Assembly (NCBI GenBank): GCA_900469955.1
Contig: UBYX01000002.1
Location: 184,806-248,805, forward strand
DNA from: Hyphomicrobiales bacterium
Lineage (GTDB): Bacteria > Pseudomonadota > Alphaproteobacteria > Rhizobiales > Rhizobiaceae
DNA: 64,000 nt
Reading direction: 5' to 3'
Shown: positions 55,828 to 64,000 of the stretch, in pieces
Layout: every line of letters begins with the position of its first letter
Numbering within the stretch: the stretch's first letter is position 1
Notes under the pieces: model-generated
Seen by the model: the letters and a program-made list of their open reading frames with translations, nothing else
Databases searched by the model: none
What the model was told of the DNA's origin: nothing
Position numbers and translations under genes: made by a program

Positions 55828-58524
55828 ATGATCCCACTGTCGCTCTCTGCAAAATCGAAATGGCCCCAATCACGCTTTTACGGGCTCGGCTACTTCTTTC
55901 CTGCCATTGTGGCGGTTACCGCCGTCGTGATCGGGGTGGTTCGGGCAGACATCGAGAAGCGTGAACAGTTCCGGAGCGCACAACAGGTCAAGGCAGCAGA
56001 ACAGCTTGCACGCGTCGCATCGAGCCTCGAGACCAATGTCCGCGGCAACGTCAACCTGGTCTACGGATTGATCGCCGCGGTCGCCGCAAATCCCAACATG
56101 GCGCAGCCGCAGTTTTCCGCATTGTCGGAGCGCATTTTCGGTGTCCCGTCCCAGCTCCGGAACATCGCGGCGGCGCCTGATCTCGTGGTCAAATTCGTCT
56201 ATCCGGAAGACGCCAACAAAAAAGCGATCGGCCTAGACTACCGGACAAACGAGCAGCAACGGGATTCCGTGATGACGGCGGTCCAAAGGCGGAGCCTGGT
56301 CATCACCGGCCCGGTCAACCTCGTTCAGGGCGGCCAGGGCCTGATTGCGCGCTATCCCGTCTTCTCGCTGGCCAATGGGCGTTTCTGGGGTGTCGTCTCG
56401 GCCGTCATCGATCTCAACAGGCTCTATACCGATAGCAACGTCAATACGCGCCGCCAAAGCCTCGACATAGCCATAGCAAGACGCCCCATTCCGGGCGAGC
56501 AGGATGTGTTTCTCGGAAACCGGGACGTGTTCTCGCAGGATCCGGTCAAGACGCGGTTCGAGCTCGGCCACGATACCTGGTATCTGGCGGCCGTGCCGAA
56601 AGAGGGATGGCAAGGCTCGCCGCCAGATATCGTCAGCTTCCGCATCACCGCGTTTCTGGTAGCGCTTTGCATCGCCGGACCGCTGATCTGGGCCGGCCTG
56701 CTGATGAAGCAGCGCCATCGCAACATGCTCACCCTGCAACAGCGCGAGGAGCAGCTCGAAACCCTTTCCCAACGGCTGGAACTGGCTCTCGAAGCATCCG
56801 GCGTCGGCGTTTGGGAATACGAACCTTCATCCGAGACGCTGATCTGGGACCAGCGCATGCACGAGCTTTACGATGTGCCGCAGGACAAAACGACCTGCAG
56901 ACATCACGACTGGCGCGATCTCGTCCATCCTGATGACATTCAGGCCGTCGATGAACAGCTCCTCAGATCGATTCGTGAGGATAGAAGCCACGAGCTCGAA
57001 TTCCGTGTCGTGCTGGGTAACGGAAAGATCCGCCATATCCGCGCCAACGGCGCCACATACGTTGCCGCGAGCGGTATCAAGCGGGTCGTCGGCGCCAACT
57101 GGGACGTCACCACGGACGTGACGATGAACGCCGAACTGCGGGAAGCAAAGGCTCAGGCCGAGCGGCAAAACGCGGAACTGCGGTCGGCGAGACGGACGCT
57201 CGAGCACCAGTCTCTCCACGATGCGCTGACAGGCCTGCCGAACCGCCGGTTCCTCGATCAGTTCATGGCCGCCGAGGAAACTGCCAGCCAGGATGATCAC
57301 AAGCTTGCATTCATCCATATCGATCTCGACCGCTTCAAGGAGGTCAACGATACCTTCGGCCATGCGGCCGGCGATGCCGTCCTCAAGGAAGCCACGGCCC
57401 GCCTTCTCCAGTTGATCGGACACGACGAATTCGCGTCCCGGATCGGCGGCGACGAATTCGTCGTGATCACCGGCGGGGCCGAACCGCTTGCGCGGGCGAA
57501 CCACCTTGCGCAATCGATCGTGACGGCGCTTGCGAGGCCGATCGATATCGGCGAGCACCAATGTCGGATCGGCTGCAGCGCAGGCATCGCCTGCCAGACC
57601 AGAGCCGGCGAAGAGCTCGGCCAGTTGCTGATCAATGCCGACATCGCGCTCTATGAGGCGAAAAAGCTGGGCCGCAACCGGGTCGAGCTGTTCTCGGAGA
57701 AGCTGCGCGCCGCCGCCGTGCTGACAAAGCGGCTGTCCGACGAGTTCCTGAGCGCGCTCGAGCAGGACCAGATCATCCCCTACTTCCAGCCCCAGTTCGA
57801 CGCGCATTCGCTGGCGATCGTCGGCGTCGAGGCGCTCGCACGCTGGCAGCACCCGACCCGCGGCCTGCTGACGCCGGACAAATTCCTCCATATCGCCGAG
57901 AACCTGCACAAGGCCGCGGACATGGACGCGACCATTCTCGACCGGGCGCTCTTTCAGACTACGCGCTGGCGAACACTCGGCATCGACGTTCCGCATCTGT
58001 CGGTCAATATTTCCGCCCAGAGACTTAAGGACGAGCGGCTCTTCAATCGTCTGGCGGAATTGTCATTCACGCCGGGGACGCTCTCCTTCGAACTTCTGGA
58101 ATCGATTTCCTTCGAGGATCAGGACAAGGAACTGAAAGCCGCCATCCTCAGCCTGAAAGCCTTGGGAATAGACATCGAGATCGATGACTTCGGGACCGGC
58201 CACGCATCCATCGTCAGCCTGCTCGAACTCGGTCCGAAGAGATTGAAGATCGACCGAAAGCTCATCGCGCCGCTGGAGTCCGGCTCGCAGCGGCAGCTCG
58301 TGGCATCGATCATCGAAATCGGCCGCTCGCAAGGCATCGAGATCGTCGCGGAAGGCGTCGAGACGGCGGCTCATATCGAGATACTGCGCGGCCTGGGTTG
58401 CCAGATCCTCCAGGGTTACGCATTCGCCAAGCCCATGTCGTCGGCGGACTTCGTTGCCTTCGCACAGAACTGGCAGAATGCCGGGCCGATGTCATACCCT
58501 CCCGCCCTGGTCCGCTCGGCTTAA
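55828..58524 (+). CDS. CHASE-PAS-GGDEF-EAL membrane c-di-GMP enzyme
   Basis: The 898-residue protein has a membrane helix (about 20-38), a periplasmic CHASE domain (about 40-285), a second helix (about 287-307), PAS/PAC (about 325-440), GGDEF (about 455-620) and EAL (about 635-885). GGDEF at 540-544 is intact without an RxxD site; EAL at 668-670 is intact, and SVNISA, FELLES, DDFGTG, LKID, EGVET and QGYAFAKP are present. CHASE domains bind extracellular signals such as cytokinin-like or other small molecules. It may both make and break c-di-GMP. Confidence 0.95.
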   Translation: MIPLSLSAKSKWPQSRFYGLGYFFPAIVAVTAVVIGVVRADIEKREQFRSAQQVKAAEQLARVASSLETNVRGNVNLVYGLIAAVAANPNMAQPQFSALSERIFGVPSQLRNIAAAPDLVVKFVYPEDANKKAIGLDYRTNEQQRDSVMTAVQRRSLVITGPVNLVQGGQGLIARYPVFSLANGRFWGVVSAVIDLNRLYTDSNVNTRRQSLDIAIARRPIPGEQDVFLGNRDVFSQDPVKTRFELGHDTWYLAAVPKEGWQGSPPDIVSFRITAFLVALCIAGPLIWAGLLMKQRHRNMLTLQQREEQLETLSQRLELALEASGVGVWEYEPSSETLIWDQRMHELYDVPQDKTTCRHHDWRDLVHPDDIQAVDEQLLRSIREDRSHELEFRVVLGNGKIRHIRANGATYVAASGIKRVVGANWDVTTDVTMNAELREAKAQAERQNAELRSARRTLEHQSLHDALTGLPNRRFLDQFMAAEETASQDDHKLAFIHIDLDRFKEVNDTFGHAAGDAVLKEATARLLQLIGHDEFASRIGGDEFVVITGGAEPLARANHLAQSIVTALARPIDIGEHQCRIGCSAGIACQTRAGEELGQLLINADIALYEAKKLGRNRVELFSEKLRAAAVLTKRLSDEFLSALEQDQIIPYFQPQFDAHSLAIVGVEALARWQHPTRGLLTPDKFLHIAENLHKAADMDATILDRALFQTTRWRTLGIDVPHLSVNISAQRLKDERLFNRLAELSFTPGTLSFELLESISFEDQDKELKAAILSLKALGIDIEIDDFGTGHASIVSLLELGPKRLKIDRKLIAPLESGSQRQLVASIIEIGRSQGIEIVAEGVETAAHIEILRGLGCQILQGYAFAKPMSSADFVAFAQNWQNAGPMSYPPALVRSA

Positions 58525-58700
58525 GGCCAGTGCCGGCACGGAACGCACCGGAGATCGATAGAACCCCCGTTTACGTGCCGCCCCTGACCAGACTTGCCGG
58601 GGAGATTGCCCGCACCTGCCCGGCGCGCACTTTCTCGGTCTGCGCCGGACTGGTGACGATGCTTCGGATCTGCACCGCCGGCTTACCACCGACGTTGGCG

Positions 58701-59375
58701 TCATCGCCTCGCGTCCGGTGGCGCTGCGCGAAGCCCCTCGATGAACAGATCGAGAGCCTGGCGCATCGCGTCTTCCGGCGGGCGGGAAACCTTCCATTCC
58801 GAAAAATGGCCGTCAATATACATCCGCGCCAACCCATAGACGAAGGCGCGCGCCGAAAGCATGACATCGTCGGTATCGAGCGACGCCTTCATCCTCCCCT
58901 CGTCCCTGGCTCGCCGAATGATATCCCCAAGCAGCAGCCGCAATGCTTCGTTCACAGACACCAGCGTTTCCGAGCCGTGAAAATCGATCAGCGTCCGCGA
59001 GCTGATGATCTGGAAATGGGTCGGGTTCAGCCGGGCCCAGTCGAGATAACCCATTCCCACGGCACGTAGCTGCTCCATGGGATCGTCTGCAGCAAGCGTC
59101 GACAACGCCTGCTCTACCGATCCGGCAAGGCGATGGATCGCCTGCTCGGCCACAGCCGTCAGCAATGCGCCCTTGCTGCTGAAGTGGCGAAAAGGAGCGC
59201 CCGGCGAAACGCCCGCCTTTTTCGCGACCTCGCGCACCGAAAGATTGTCGACCCCCTTTTCCTCCACGATCGCGATGGCCGCGGCGACCAGCGCTTCGAC
59301 CAGATTTCCGTGGTGGTAGGTTTCTCGGGCGGTTTTGGTGTCTTTGGTCTTCGGCATGGTCTTTTCAAACTGCAT
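58701..59375 (-). CDS. TetR family regulator
   Basis: The 224-residue repressor has the TetR helix-turn-helix (about 20-70; VREVAKKAGVSPGAPFRHFSSKGALL) and a WHG-type C-terminal ligand domain. The start is taken as the ATG at 59375 (MQFEKTMPK); a GTG at 59384 and an ATG at 59357 are possible. It diverges from the frameshifted membrane gene at 59492. Two matching palindromes lie in the 116 bases between, one near each start, so it likely represses itself and that gene. Confidence 0.92.
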   Translation of the reverse strand: MQFEKTMPKTKDTKTARETYHHGNLVEALVAAAIAIVEEKGVDNLSVREVAKKAGVSPGAPFRHFSSKGALLTAVAEQAIHRLAGSVEQALSTLAADDPMEQLRAVGMGYLDWARLNPTHFQIISSRTLIDFHGSETLVSVNEALRLLLGDIIRRARDEGRMKASLDTDDVMLSARAFVYGLARMYIDGHFSEWKVSRPPEDAMRQALDLFIEGLRAAPPDARR

Positions 59376-59411
59376 CGTCCTCACGCAGCCTTAGCACGGC
59401 ATCACTTTCAC

Positions 59412-59426
59412 GTAATCACTGATTAC
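59412..59426. promoter_or_regulatory. TetR-type operator 1
   Basis: GTAATCACTGATTAC is a palindrome with 7-base arms around C59419. It lies 37 bases before the TetR start and has the same arms as operator 2. Confidence 0.8.
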
Positions 59427-59450
59427 ATCACTTGCGATCTGGAATATGCG

Positions 59451-59469
59451 ATGTAATCAATGATTACAT
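59451..59469. promoter_or_regulatory. TetR-type operator 2
   Basis: ATGTAATCAATGATTACAT is a palindrome with 9-base arms around A59460. It lies 22 bases before the ATG at 59492. Its centre is 41 bases, close to four helical turns, from that of operator 1. Confidence 0.82.
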
Positions 59470-59491
59470 AATTCAACCCTGGAGGCTTCCC

Positions 59492-60089
59492 ATGACATTG
59501 AACGGCTGGCGACTGATCGCACTGGTCGCGTCTATAATTCTTCTGCTGCTCGCCGCGGCCGCCGGCTGGACAGCCGGCACCACGGAAGCGGCGCGGATGG
59601 TCATCCGGTGGACCGCGCGCCTCTCCCTCATCCTGTTCATTATGGCTTTTACGGCCTCTGCAATGGTGAGGCTGGCCGGGCGCATACTCCATCTGGCAGC
59701 GTCGCAATCGGCGTTATCTGGGGCTTTCCTTCGCCCTCTCGCACCTTGTGCATCTCGGCGCGATCCTGACCCTGGCATCCGTCGATCCGGACCTGTTCTG
59801 GAAACTGACCAATCTCGTCACGATTCTGACCGGAGGCCTTGCCTATGTCTTCATCGTCGCCATGGCCGCCAGTTCGTTCGATCGGGTCGCGGCGGCAATG
59901 GGCGCCAGGCTCTGGCACGGCGTGCACGGCTTCGGCGCCTGGTATATCTGTATTTCCTTCGTCTTCACCTTTGGAAAACGCGCGGTCATGAACGCCGCCT
60001 ATCTTCCGGCCATGGTGCTGATCGCGGCAGCGCTGTTCACAAGGCTGCTCGCCTACATCAAGACCAGCCGGACCAGCGTTGCGGGTTAG
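59492..60089 (+). pseudogene. Frameshifted multi-helix membrane protein gene
   Basis: The first frame encodes MTLNGWRLIALVAS... with helices near 8-28 and 40-60, then derails after SAMVRLAGR. The next frame picks up as GAYSIWQRRNRRYLGLS and continues with SHLVHLGAIL and LWHGVHGFGAWY. Removing one G from the run at 59678-59680 joins the halves into one protein of about 198 residues, with five helices and paired histidines as in ferric-reductase-like/MsrQ haem proteins. It is preceded by GGAGG. It is either a mutated gene, a sequencing error, or a site of programmed frameshifting. Confidence 0.85.
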
Positions 60090-60120
60090 TGACGAAGCCT
60101 AGCCGGGACAGATAAAAAAA

Positions 60121-60152
60121 GCCCCGCCGGCTTCTGCCGGCGGGGCCTTTTT
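60121..60152. terminator. Bidirectional intrinsic terminator
   Basis: GCCCCGCCGGC (60121-60131) and GCCGGCGGGGC (60136-60146) form an 11-pair stem with a TTCT loop. A's before and T's after make it a terminator for both the frameshifted gene and clpP. Confidence 0.93.
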
Positions 60153-60166
60153 GTCAATTCGGTCGA

Positions 60167-60754
60167 TCAGATTTCGTTCTGGGACGTGACGATCTTCGAA
60201 GCTAGGCCGTAGGCAACGGCTTCTTCGGCGCCGAGCCAGTAGTCCCGATCGATATCCTTGGCGATTTTGTCTTCCGGCTGGCCGGTGGCCTTGGAGAAGA
60301 TCTTGATCAGGCGTTCGTTCATCTTGATGATTTCGCGAGCCTGGATTTCGATGTCGGAGGCCATGCCGCGCGTGCCGCCGGACGGTTGGTGCAACAGGAA
60401 GCGGGTGTTCGGCAGAGCGATGCGGCGCTCCTTGGGAGCGGCGACATAGATCAGCGCGCCAGCCGAGGCCACCCAACCGGTGCCGATCATCCAGACCTTC
60501 GGCTTGATGAACTTGATCATGTCGTGGACCGAATCGCCGGATTCGACGTGGCCGCCGGGCGAATTCACGTAGATGCGGATATCGTCGTCGCTGGCCGCAG
60601 AGAGCGCCACGAGCTGTGTGCAGACCTTCTGAGCCAGTTCCTGCGTGATCGGCCCGTAGATGAAGATCGAGCGCGACTTGAAAAGATTCGCCTCCGTTTC
60701 CTTGCCGAGCGGCAGTTCCTTCGTCTTGTCGTCGTTGTCGTCTTCGTCGTTCAT
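60167..60754 (-). CDS. ClpP-like ATP-dependent protease proteolytic subunit
   Basis: The 195-residue protein has the ClpP fold with the catalytic triad: Ser in GWVASAGAL, His in LLHQPSGG, and Asp in DIDRDYWL. The nucleophile motif reads VASAG where classical ClpP has AASMG, so this is a divergent ClpP paralogue. The N-terminus is very acidic (MNDEDDNDD). AGGAGA stands before the ATG at 60754, which fixes the start. Which Clp ATPase partners with it is unknown. Confidence 0.92.
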   Translation of the reverse strand: MNDEDDNDDKTKELPLGKETEANLFKSRSIFIYGPITQELAQKVCTQLVALSAASDDDIRIYVNSPGGHVESGDSVHDMIKFIKPKVWMIGTGWVASAGALIYVAAPKERRIALPNTRFLLHQPSGGTRGMASDIEIQAREIIKMNERLIKIFSKATGQPEDKIAKDIDRDYWLGAEEAVAYGLASKIVTSQNEI

Positions 60755-60964
60755 TACGGTCTCCTGAATGGATTCTGATATCGGACATAATGCGTTCGCG
60801 GCCGTAAAACAATGGAGACGAGGTCTAAGAAGCAACCTTCCCCGGACTAAGGTGAATGACGTAGGTGGCATTCCGTCCGATCGGCGAATGGCAATGGACA
60901 GTGCGCAACCGCTTGCCTATCCTCCGATATCATTTCGCACGATCACGATTTCCAGGGGACCCGA

Positions 60965-61537
60965 ATGCTGAGACGCCTTTTGCTAGCAACCGCCGTTCTT
61001 GCCGCTTTTACCGCCCCGGCATTTGCTCACCTTGATCCGACGGAACATGGCTCCTTTTTTGCCGGGATCTCGCACCCGCTTTTCGGTCTCGATCATATCC
61101 TGGCCATGGTGGCGGTCGGTCTTTGGGCGGCACAGATAGGCGGCAAGGCTCTCTGGACCGTGCCGGCAGCATTCGTCGGCACCATGGCGCTCGGCTTCTT
61201 CTCTGCCCTGAACGGGCTCGCCCTTCCCTTCGTCGAGCCGGCAATCCTCGCCTCGGTGATCGGCCTTGGCCTTCTGGTGTCGATGGCCGTGAAAGTCCCC
61301 GCACTGGTATCCGCAACCGTCGTTGCCGTCTTCGCGCTCTTCCACGGTTTTGCCCATGGCGGCGAACTTGGTTCGGCGGGCGCCCTCCGGTTCGCTCTCG
61401 GCTTTCTGATCGCCACCGGCCTGCTGCATGGCGTCGGCATTGTTCTTGGCCTTGGGATCACCAGACTGGCGCCCTCCGCCACCCGCATTGCCGGCGCCGT
61501 CACCGCGCTGCTCGGCCTGTCGCTGGCCTTCGGCTGA
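60965..61537 (+). CDS. HupE/UreJ family membrane protein
   Basis: The 190-residue protein has a signal peptide (about 1-20) and six helices. Signatures are HPLFGLDHILAMVAVGLWA and FHGFAHGGE, the His motifs typical of HupE/UreJ. Relatives are linked to nickel or cobalt uptake for hydrogenase and urease. No hydrogenase, urease or cobalamin gene is in this window, so the metal is uncertain. The ATG at 60965 follows AGGGGA. Confidence 0.94.
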   Translation: MLRRLLLATAVLAAFTAPAFAHLDPTEHGSFFAGISHPLFGLDHILAMVAVGLWAAQIGGKALWTVPAAFVGTMALGFFSALNGLALPFVEPAILASVIGLGLLVSMAVKVPALVSATVVAVFALFHGFAHGGELGSAGALRFALGFLIATGLLHGVGIVLGLGITRLAPSATRIAGAVTALLGLSLAFG

Positions 61538-61634
61538 GCCTCGCATTACCGAGATTTAAGGAAGCGTCGGCTTTAAACGTCCGACACGGAACCTAACTCC
61601 TTGTGAGAACTGTTTGCTCGCAAGGAGTAAGACC

Positions 61635-62444
61635 ATGTCACCGGAAGAACGCCAGATCCTGACCTCCCTGTTTGATCGCATCCGAACGGCATCCTCGACG
61701 CCAAGGGATCGCGAAGCCGAGGTCTTCATCGAACAGGCGAGCCGCGAACAACCCTATGCCACTTACTATCTGGCCCAGGCGGTGGTGGTTCAGGAAAAAG
61801 GGCTGGAAGCCGCAGCCAACCGTATCAAGGAGCTTGAGGAACACGTCCGTCAGCTGGAGGCTGGCGACAGTGAACACCACCGCGCCGAACAGGGCGGCGG
61901 CTTCCTGAGCTCCATTTTCGGCTCCACCCAGCCGCAGCAGCCCGGCCCAACTCCCTCCTCCGGCCCATGGAACACCGCTCCTCGTCAGACCTACCGTGCG
62001 AACCGCGATGGTGACGACGGCTATCGGCCCGCGCCCTCCCAGCCCGCGTTCCCCGGCCCATGGGCGCAGCAAGCCTCTGCGCCCGCTGCCGGCGGTAGTT
62101 TCCTGCGCGGCGCTCTCGGCACGGCCGCCGGTGTGGCGGGCGGCATGCTGCTTGCCAATTCGCTGTCCGGAATTTTTGGCCACCATATGTCGTCGCTTGG
62201 CTGGGGATCTCCTTTCGAAGGAGCCAACCCTTTCGGCAATGCTCCGGCGGAAGAAACCACCGTCAACAACTACTTCGGCGACGACGCCATTCGGGAGGCT
62301 TCGGACAGCCGAGGGGGAGCCGGTGCCGCCGACAATTCGGGCGACGCGCTTCAGCAGGCCGACTACAGCAACGACGACCTTGCCGACGACCAGCCGGACT
62401 TCGACAACAGCGACCTCGGCGACGACAATTCGATGGATGTGTAA
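61635..62444 (+). CDS. DUF2076 family protein
   Basis: The 269-residue protein begins with the DUF2076 opening MSPEERQILTSLFDRI and a coiled-coil-like stretch (about 55-80, AANRIKELEEHVRQLE). The centre (about 85-160) is rich in Pro, Gln and Ser. A Gly-rich hydrophobic segment (about 160-182, GALGTAAGVAGGMLLANSLSGIFG) follows, then an acidic Asn/Asp tail. The start at 61635 has AAGGAG upstream. Function unknown. Confidence 0.9.
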   Translation: MSPEERQILTSLFDRIRTASSTPRDREAEVFIEQASREQPYATYYLAQAVVVQEKGLEAAANRIKELEEHVRQLEAGDSEHHRAEQGGGFLSSIFGSTQPQQPGPTPSSGPWNTAPRQTYRANRDGDDGYRPAPSQPAFPGPWAQQASAPAAGGSFLRGALGTAAGVAGGMLLANSLSGIFGHHMSSLGWGSPFEGANPFGNAPAEETTVNNYFGDDAIREASDSRGGAGAADNSGDALQQADYSNDDLADDQPDFDNSDLGDDNSMDV

Positions 62445-62552
62445 GCGAGCGGGATCTGCGGTGCCGAACGCCTGCGCCTCGCTTCAGCTCGGCGCGTTCC
62501 CCGCTGCAGTCGATTCAGTGGACCAATTGCTCCGGCTTCGCCGGACCGATCC

Positions 62553-63017
62553 TCACCCACGTCCCCGGTAGGTCGGCACGCCCTGTTCCGGAAGCCAGAC
62601 TCCTGCCGGCGCCTCGCCGGTCTGCCAGAAGACATCGATCGGAATGCCGCCGCGCGGATACCAGTAGGCGCCGATCCTCAGCCATTTCGGCTGCAGGAGG
62701 TCGATGATCCGCTTGGCGATATAGACCGAGCAGTCCTCATGAAAAGCGCCATGGTTGCGGAAGGAATGCAGAAAGAGCTTCAGCGACTTCGACTCGACCA
62801 GGAAGCCATCGGGGATATAGTCGATGACGATATGGGCGAAATCCGGCTGGCCCGTCATCGGGCAGAGCGAGGTGAATTCCGGTGCCGTGAACCGCACCAC
62901 GTAGTCCGTTCCCTGATTGCCGTTCGGCACCTTTTCGAGGACCGCGGCCTCCGGGCTTTGGGGAGTGCCGACATTCGCTCCGAGCTGCGAAAGCCCGCTT
63001 ACATCCGTCATCGTCAT
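62553..63017 (-). CDS. queF: NADPH-dependent 7-cyano-7-deazaguanine reductase
   Basis: The 154-residue single-domain QueF reduces preQ0 to preQ1 in queuosine synthesis. The catalytic cysteine lies in [14 protein letters not shown], and the NADPH-binding region is [21 protein letters not shown]. The start at 63017 overlaps the stop of the cation-transporter gene by 4 bases, so the two are coupled; the ATG at 63011 is an alternative. Confidence 0.96.
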   Translation of the reverse strand: MTMTDVSGLSQLGANVGTPQSPEAAVLEKVPNGNQGTDYVVRFTAPEFTSLCPMTGQPDFAHIVIDYIPDGFLVESKSLKLFLHSFRNHGAFHEDCSVYIAKRIIDLLQPKWLRIGAYWYPRGGIPIDVFWQTGEAPAGVWLPEQGVPTYRGRG

Positions 63018-63928
63018 TTGCCTGTTCCTTCGATCTCTACATTCTGACCATGGGCGCGCTCGCTTTCGGGCTCCACATGGATTGCCAATGTGGCGCCCGG
63101 AATAGTCTCTTTGATCGCATCTTCCAAGCGGTCGCATATGTCATGTGCCTCGCCGACGCTCATTTCCGCCGGCACCACCAGATGGAAATCGATGAATGCC
63201 GCCGCCCCTGCCCGGCGCGATTTCAGATCATGCACGCCGAGCACACCGTTCGAATGAGCGGTAATCGCTTCGCGCACCGCCGCCTCCTCATCCGGCTCGA
63301 GCGCCCGATCCATCAACCCGCCGAGCGAATTGGAAATCACCTTGTAGCCCTGCCAGAGAATGTTGAAGGCGACGAAGATGGCAAGCAGCGGGTCGAGGAT
63401 CGGGTAGCCGGTCAAGACCGCAAGGACGAGCCCGACGAGGACACCCGCCGAGGTTACCACATCCGACATGATGTGCTGGCCATCTGCGGTCATGGCCGGC
63501 GAGCGGTGGGCCTTGCCGGTGCGGATCAAGGTGATTGCCCAAAACGCGTTGATGATGCCGGCAAAGCCGTTGATGGCGAGACCGAGCACCGGCGCATCCA
63601 GGAGATCGGGCTCAGAAAGCCCGCGCCAGGCCTCCTGTATGATCAGCAGCGCGGCCACCACGATCAGCACGCCTTCAATAACCGCCGAGATGTATTCGGC
63701 CTTGTGATGTCCGAACTGGTGGTCGTGGTCGGCGGGGCGCTGGGCGTAACGGATGACGAAATAGGCGATGAAGGCCGCCACGACATTGACGGTCGATTCC
63801 AGCCCGTCCGAAAGCAGCGCGACGGAGCCCGTCACCCACCAGGCCAGCATCTTCAGCCCCATCACGAAGAGCGAAACCGGAATGCCCCAGAAGGCCAGCC
63901 GCTCGACGATCCTGTTGTCCCTCGCCAC
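63014..63928 (-). CDS. Cation diffusion facilitator transporter
   Basis: The 304-residue protein has six helices and a cytoplasmic C-terminal domain (about 210-295). The metal-site segments are [11 protein letters not shown] in helix 2 and [12 protein letters not shown] in helix 5, and [10 protein letters not shown] lies between helices 2 and 3. CDF proteins export Zn2+, Fe2+, Mn2+ or similar ions in exchange for protons; the metal here is unknown. The start is a GTG at 63928 behind AAGGGAAA. Confidence 0.94.
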   Translation of the reverse strand: MARDNRIVERLAFWGIPVSLFVMGLKMLAWWVTGSVALLSDGLESTVNVVAAFIAYFVIRYAQRPADHDHQFGHHKAEYISAVIEGVLIVVAALLIIQEAWRGLSEPDLLDAPVLGLAINGFAGIINAFWAITLIRTGKAHRSPAMTADGQHIMSDVVTSAGVLVGLVLAVLTGYPILDPLLAIFVAFNILWQGYKVISNSLGGLMDRALEPDEEAAVREAITAHSNGVLGVHDLKSRRAGAAAFIDFHLVVPAEMSVGEAHDICDRLEDAIKETIPGATLAIHVEPESERAHGQNVEIEGTGK

Positions 63929-64000
63929 TATCGTTTCCCTTTTTGCGCGTGCGAATGATTTGCAGAACCGAAGTCCAAAACGGCGAAACCGCCGCAGCGA

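Noticed and set aside
1..64000. tRNA, rRNA, transposase, integrase or phage genes
   Set aside because: None seen. The gaps between genes are short and hold promoters, terminators or operators, and no mobile-element motif was noticed. I could not run a covariance-model search for small RNAs.

Overview
This is a gene-dense piece of an alphaproteobacterial chromosome, most likely from the Rhizobiaceae (Rhizobium/Agrobacterium/Neorhizobium type). The evidence is high GC content, long antisense open frames typical of such codon use, a stand-alone petABC operon with separate cytochrome b and c1 genes, and neighbourhoods common in rhizobia (pgeF-M24-prs, rplY-pth-ychF, hemF, MoxR-DUF58 cluster, SoxR, ClpS, queF). 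I saw no rRNA, tRNA, CRISPR array, insertion sequence or prophage gene. The window is core chromosome with a few accessory patches.

Layout. 0-5 kb: pgeF, a creatinase-like M24 protein, a lipoprotein, prs, a two-domain Kazal lipoprotein and a zinc-ribbon protein. 5-12.8 kb: two large GGDEF-EAL proteins flank a periplasmic protein of unknown function and rplY; a solute-binding protein follows. 12.8-17.7 kb: pth, prmB, clpS, ychF, two MaoC-type hydratases, apt. 17.8-20.7 kb: petABC (cytochrome bc1) with its terminator. 21-26 kb: a membrane-anchored EEP-family phosphodiesterase and two adjacent ABC exporter half-transporters. 26-32.3 kb: trmL, a Na/Pi cotransporter, soxR with a textbook SoxR operator, a GHSKG hydrolase-like protein, hemF. 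32.4-35.5 kb: small proteins, then the overlapping operon DUF1285-NUDIX-CCA nucleotidyltransferase. 35.7-42.6 kb: MoxR ATPase, DUF58 protein and two large membrane proteins, followed by two tandem GNAT paralogues. 43.5-50 kb: an MFS transporter, another GNAT, glutathionyl-hydroquinone reductase, NUDIX, metallophosphoesterase, and an ECF sigma/anti-sigma pair. 50-58.5 kb: a diguanylate cyclase, leuA with a Leu-rich leader ORF, a BenE transporter, and two more c-di-GMP proteins. 58.7-64 kb: a TetR regulator facing a frameshifted membrane gene across two matching palindromes, clpP, a HupE/UreJ protein, a DUF2076 protein, queF and a CDF cation transporter.

Themes. Five proteins that make or break c-di-GMP lie within 54 kb, each with a different sensor module. 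The most useful regulatory observations are (i) an 18-bp SoxR operator inside a 19-bp-spaced promoter that points away from soxR into the antisense strand of the phosphate transporter, (ii) paired TetR-type operators of near-identical sequence beside a membrane gene broken by one extra G, and (iii) a leucine-rich leader ORF with a strong hairpin ahead of leuA. No wholly new multi-gene system was evident. Coordinates of start codons were chosen from visible ribosome-binding sites and family N-termini, and differ from the longest open frame for several genes.
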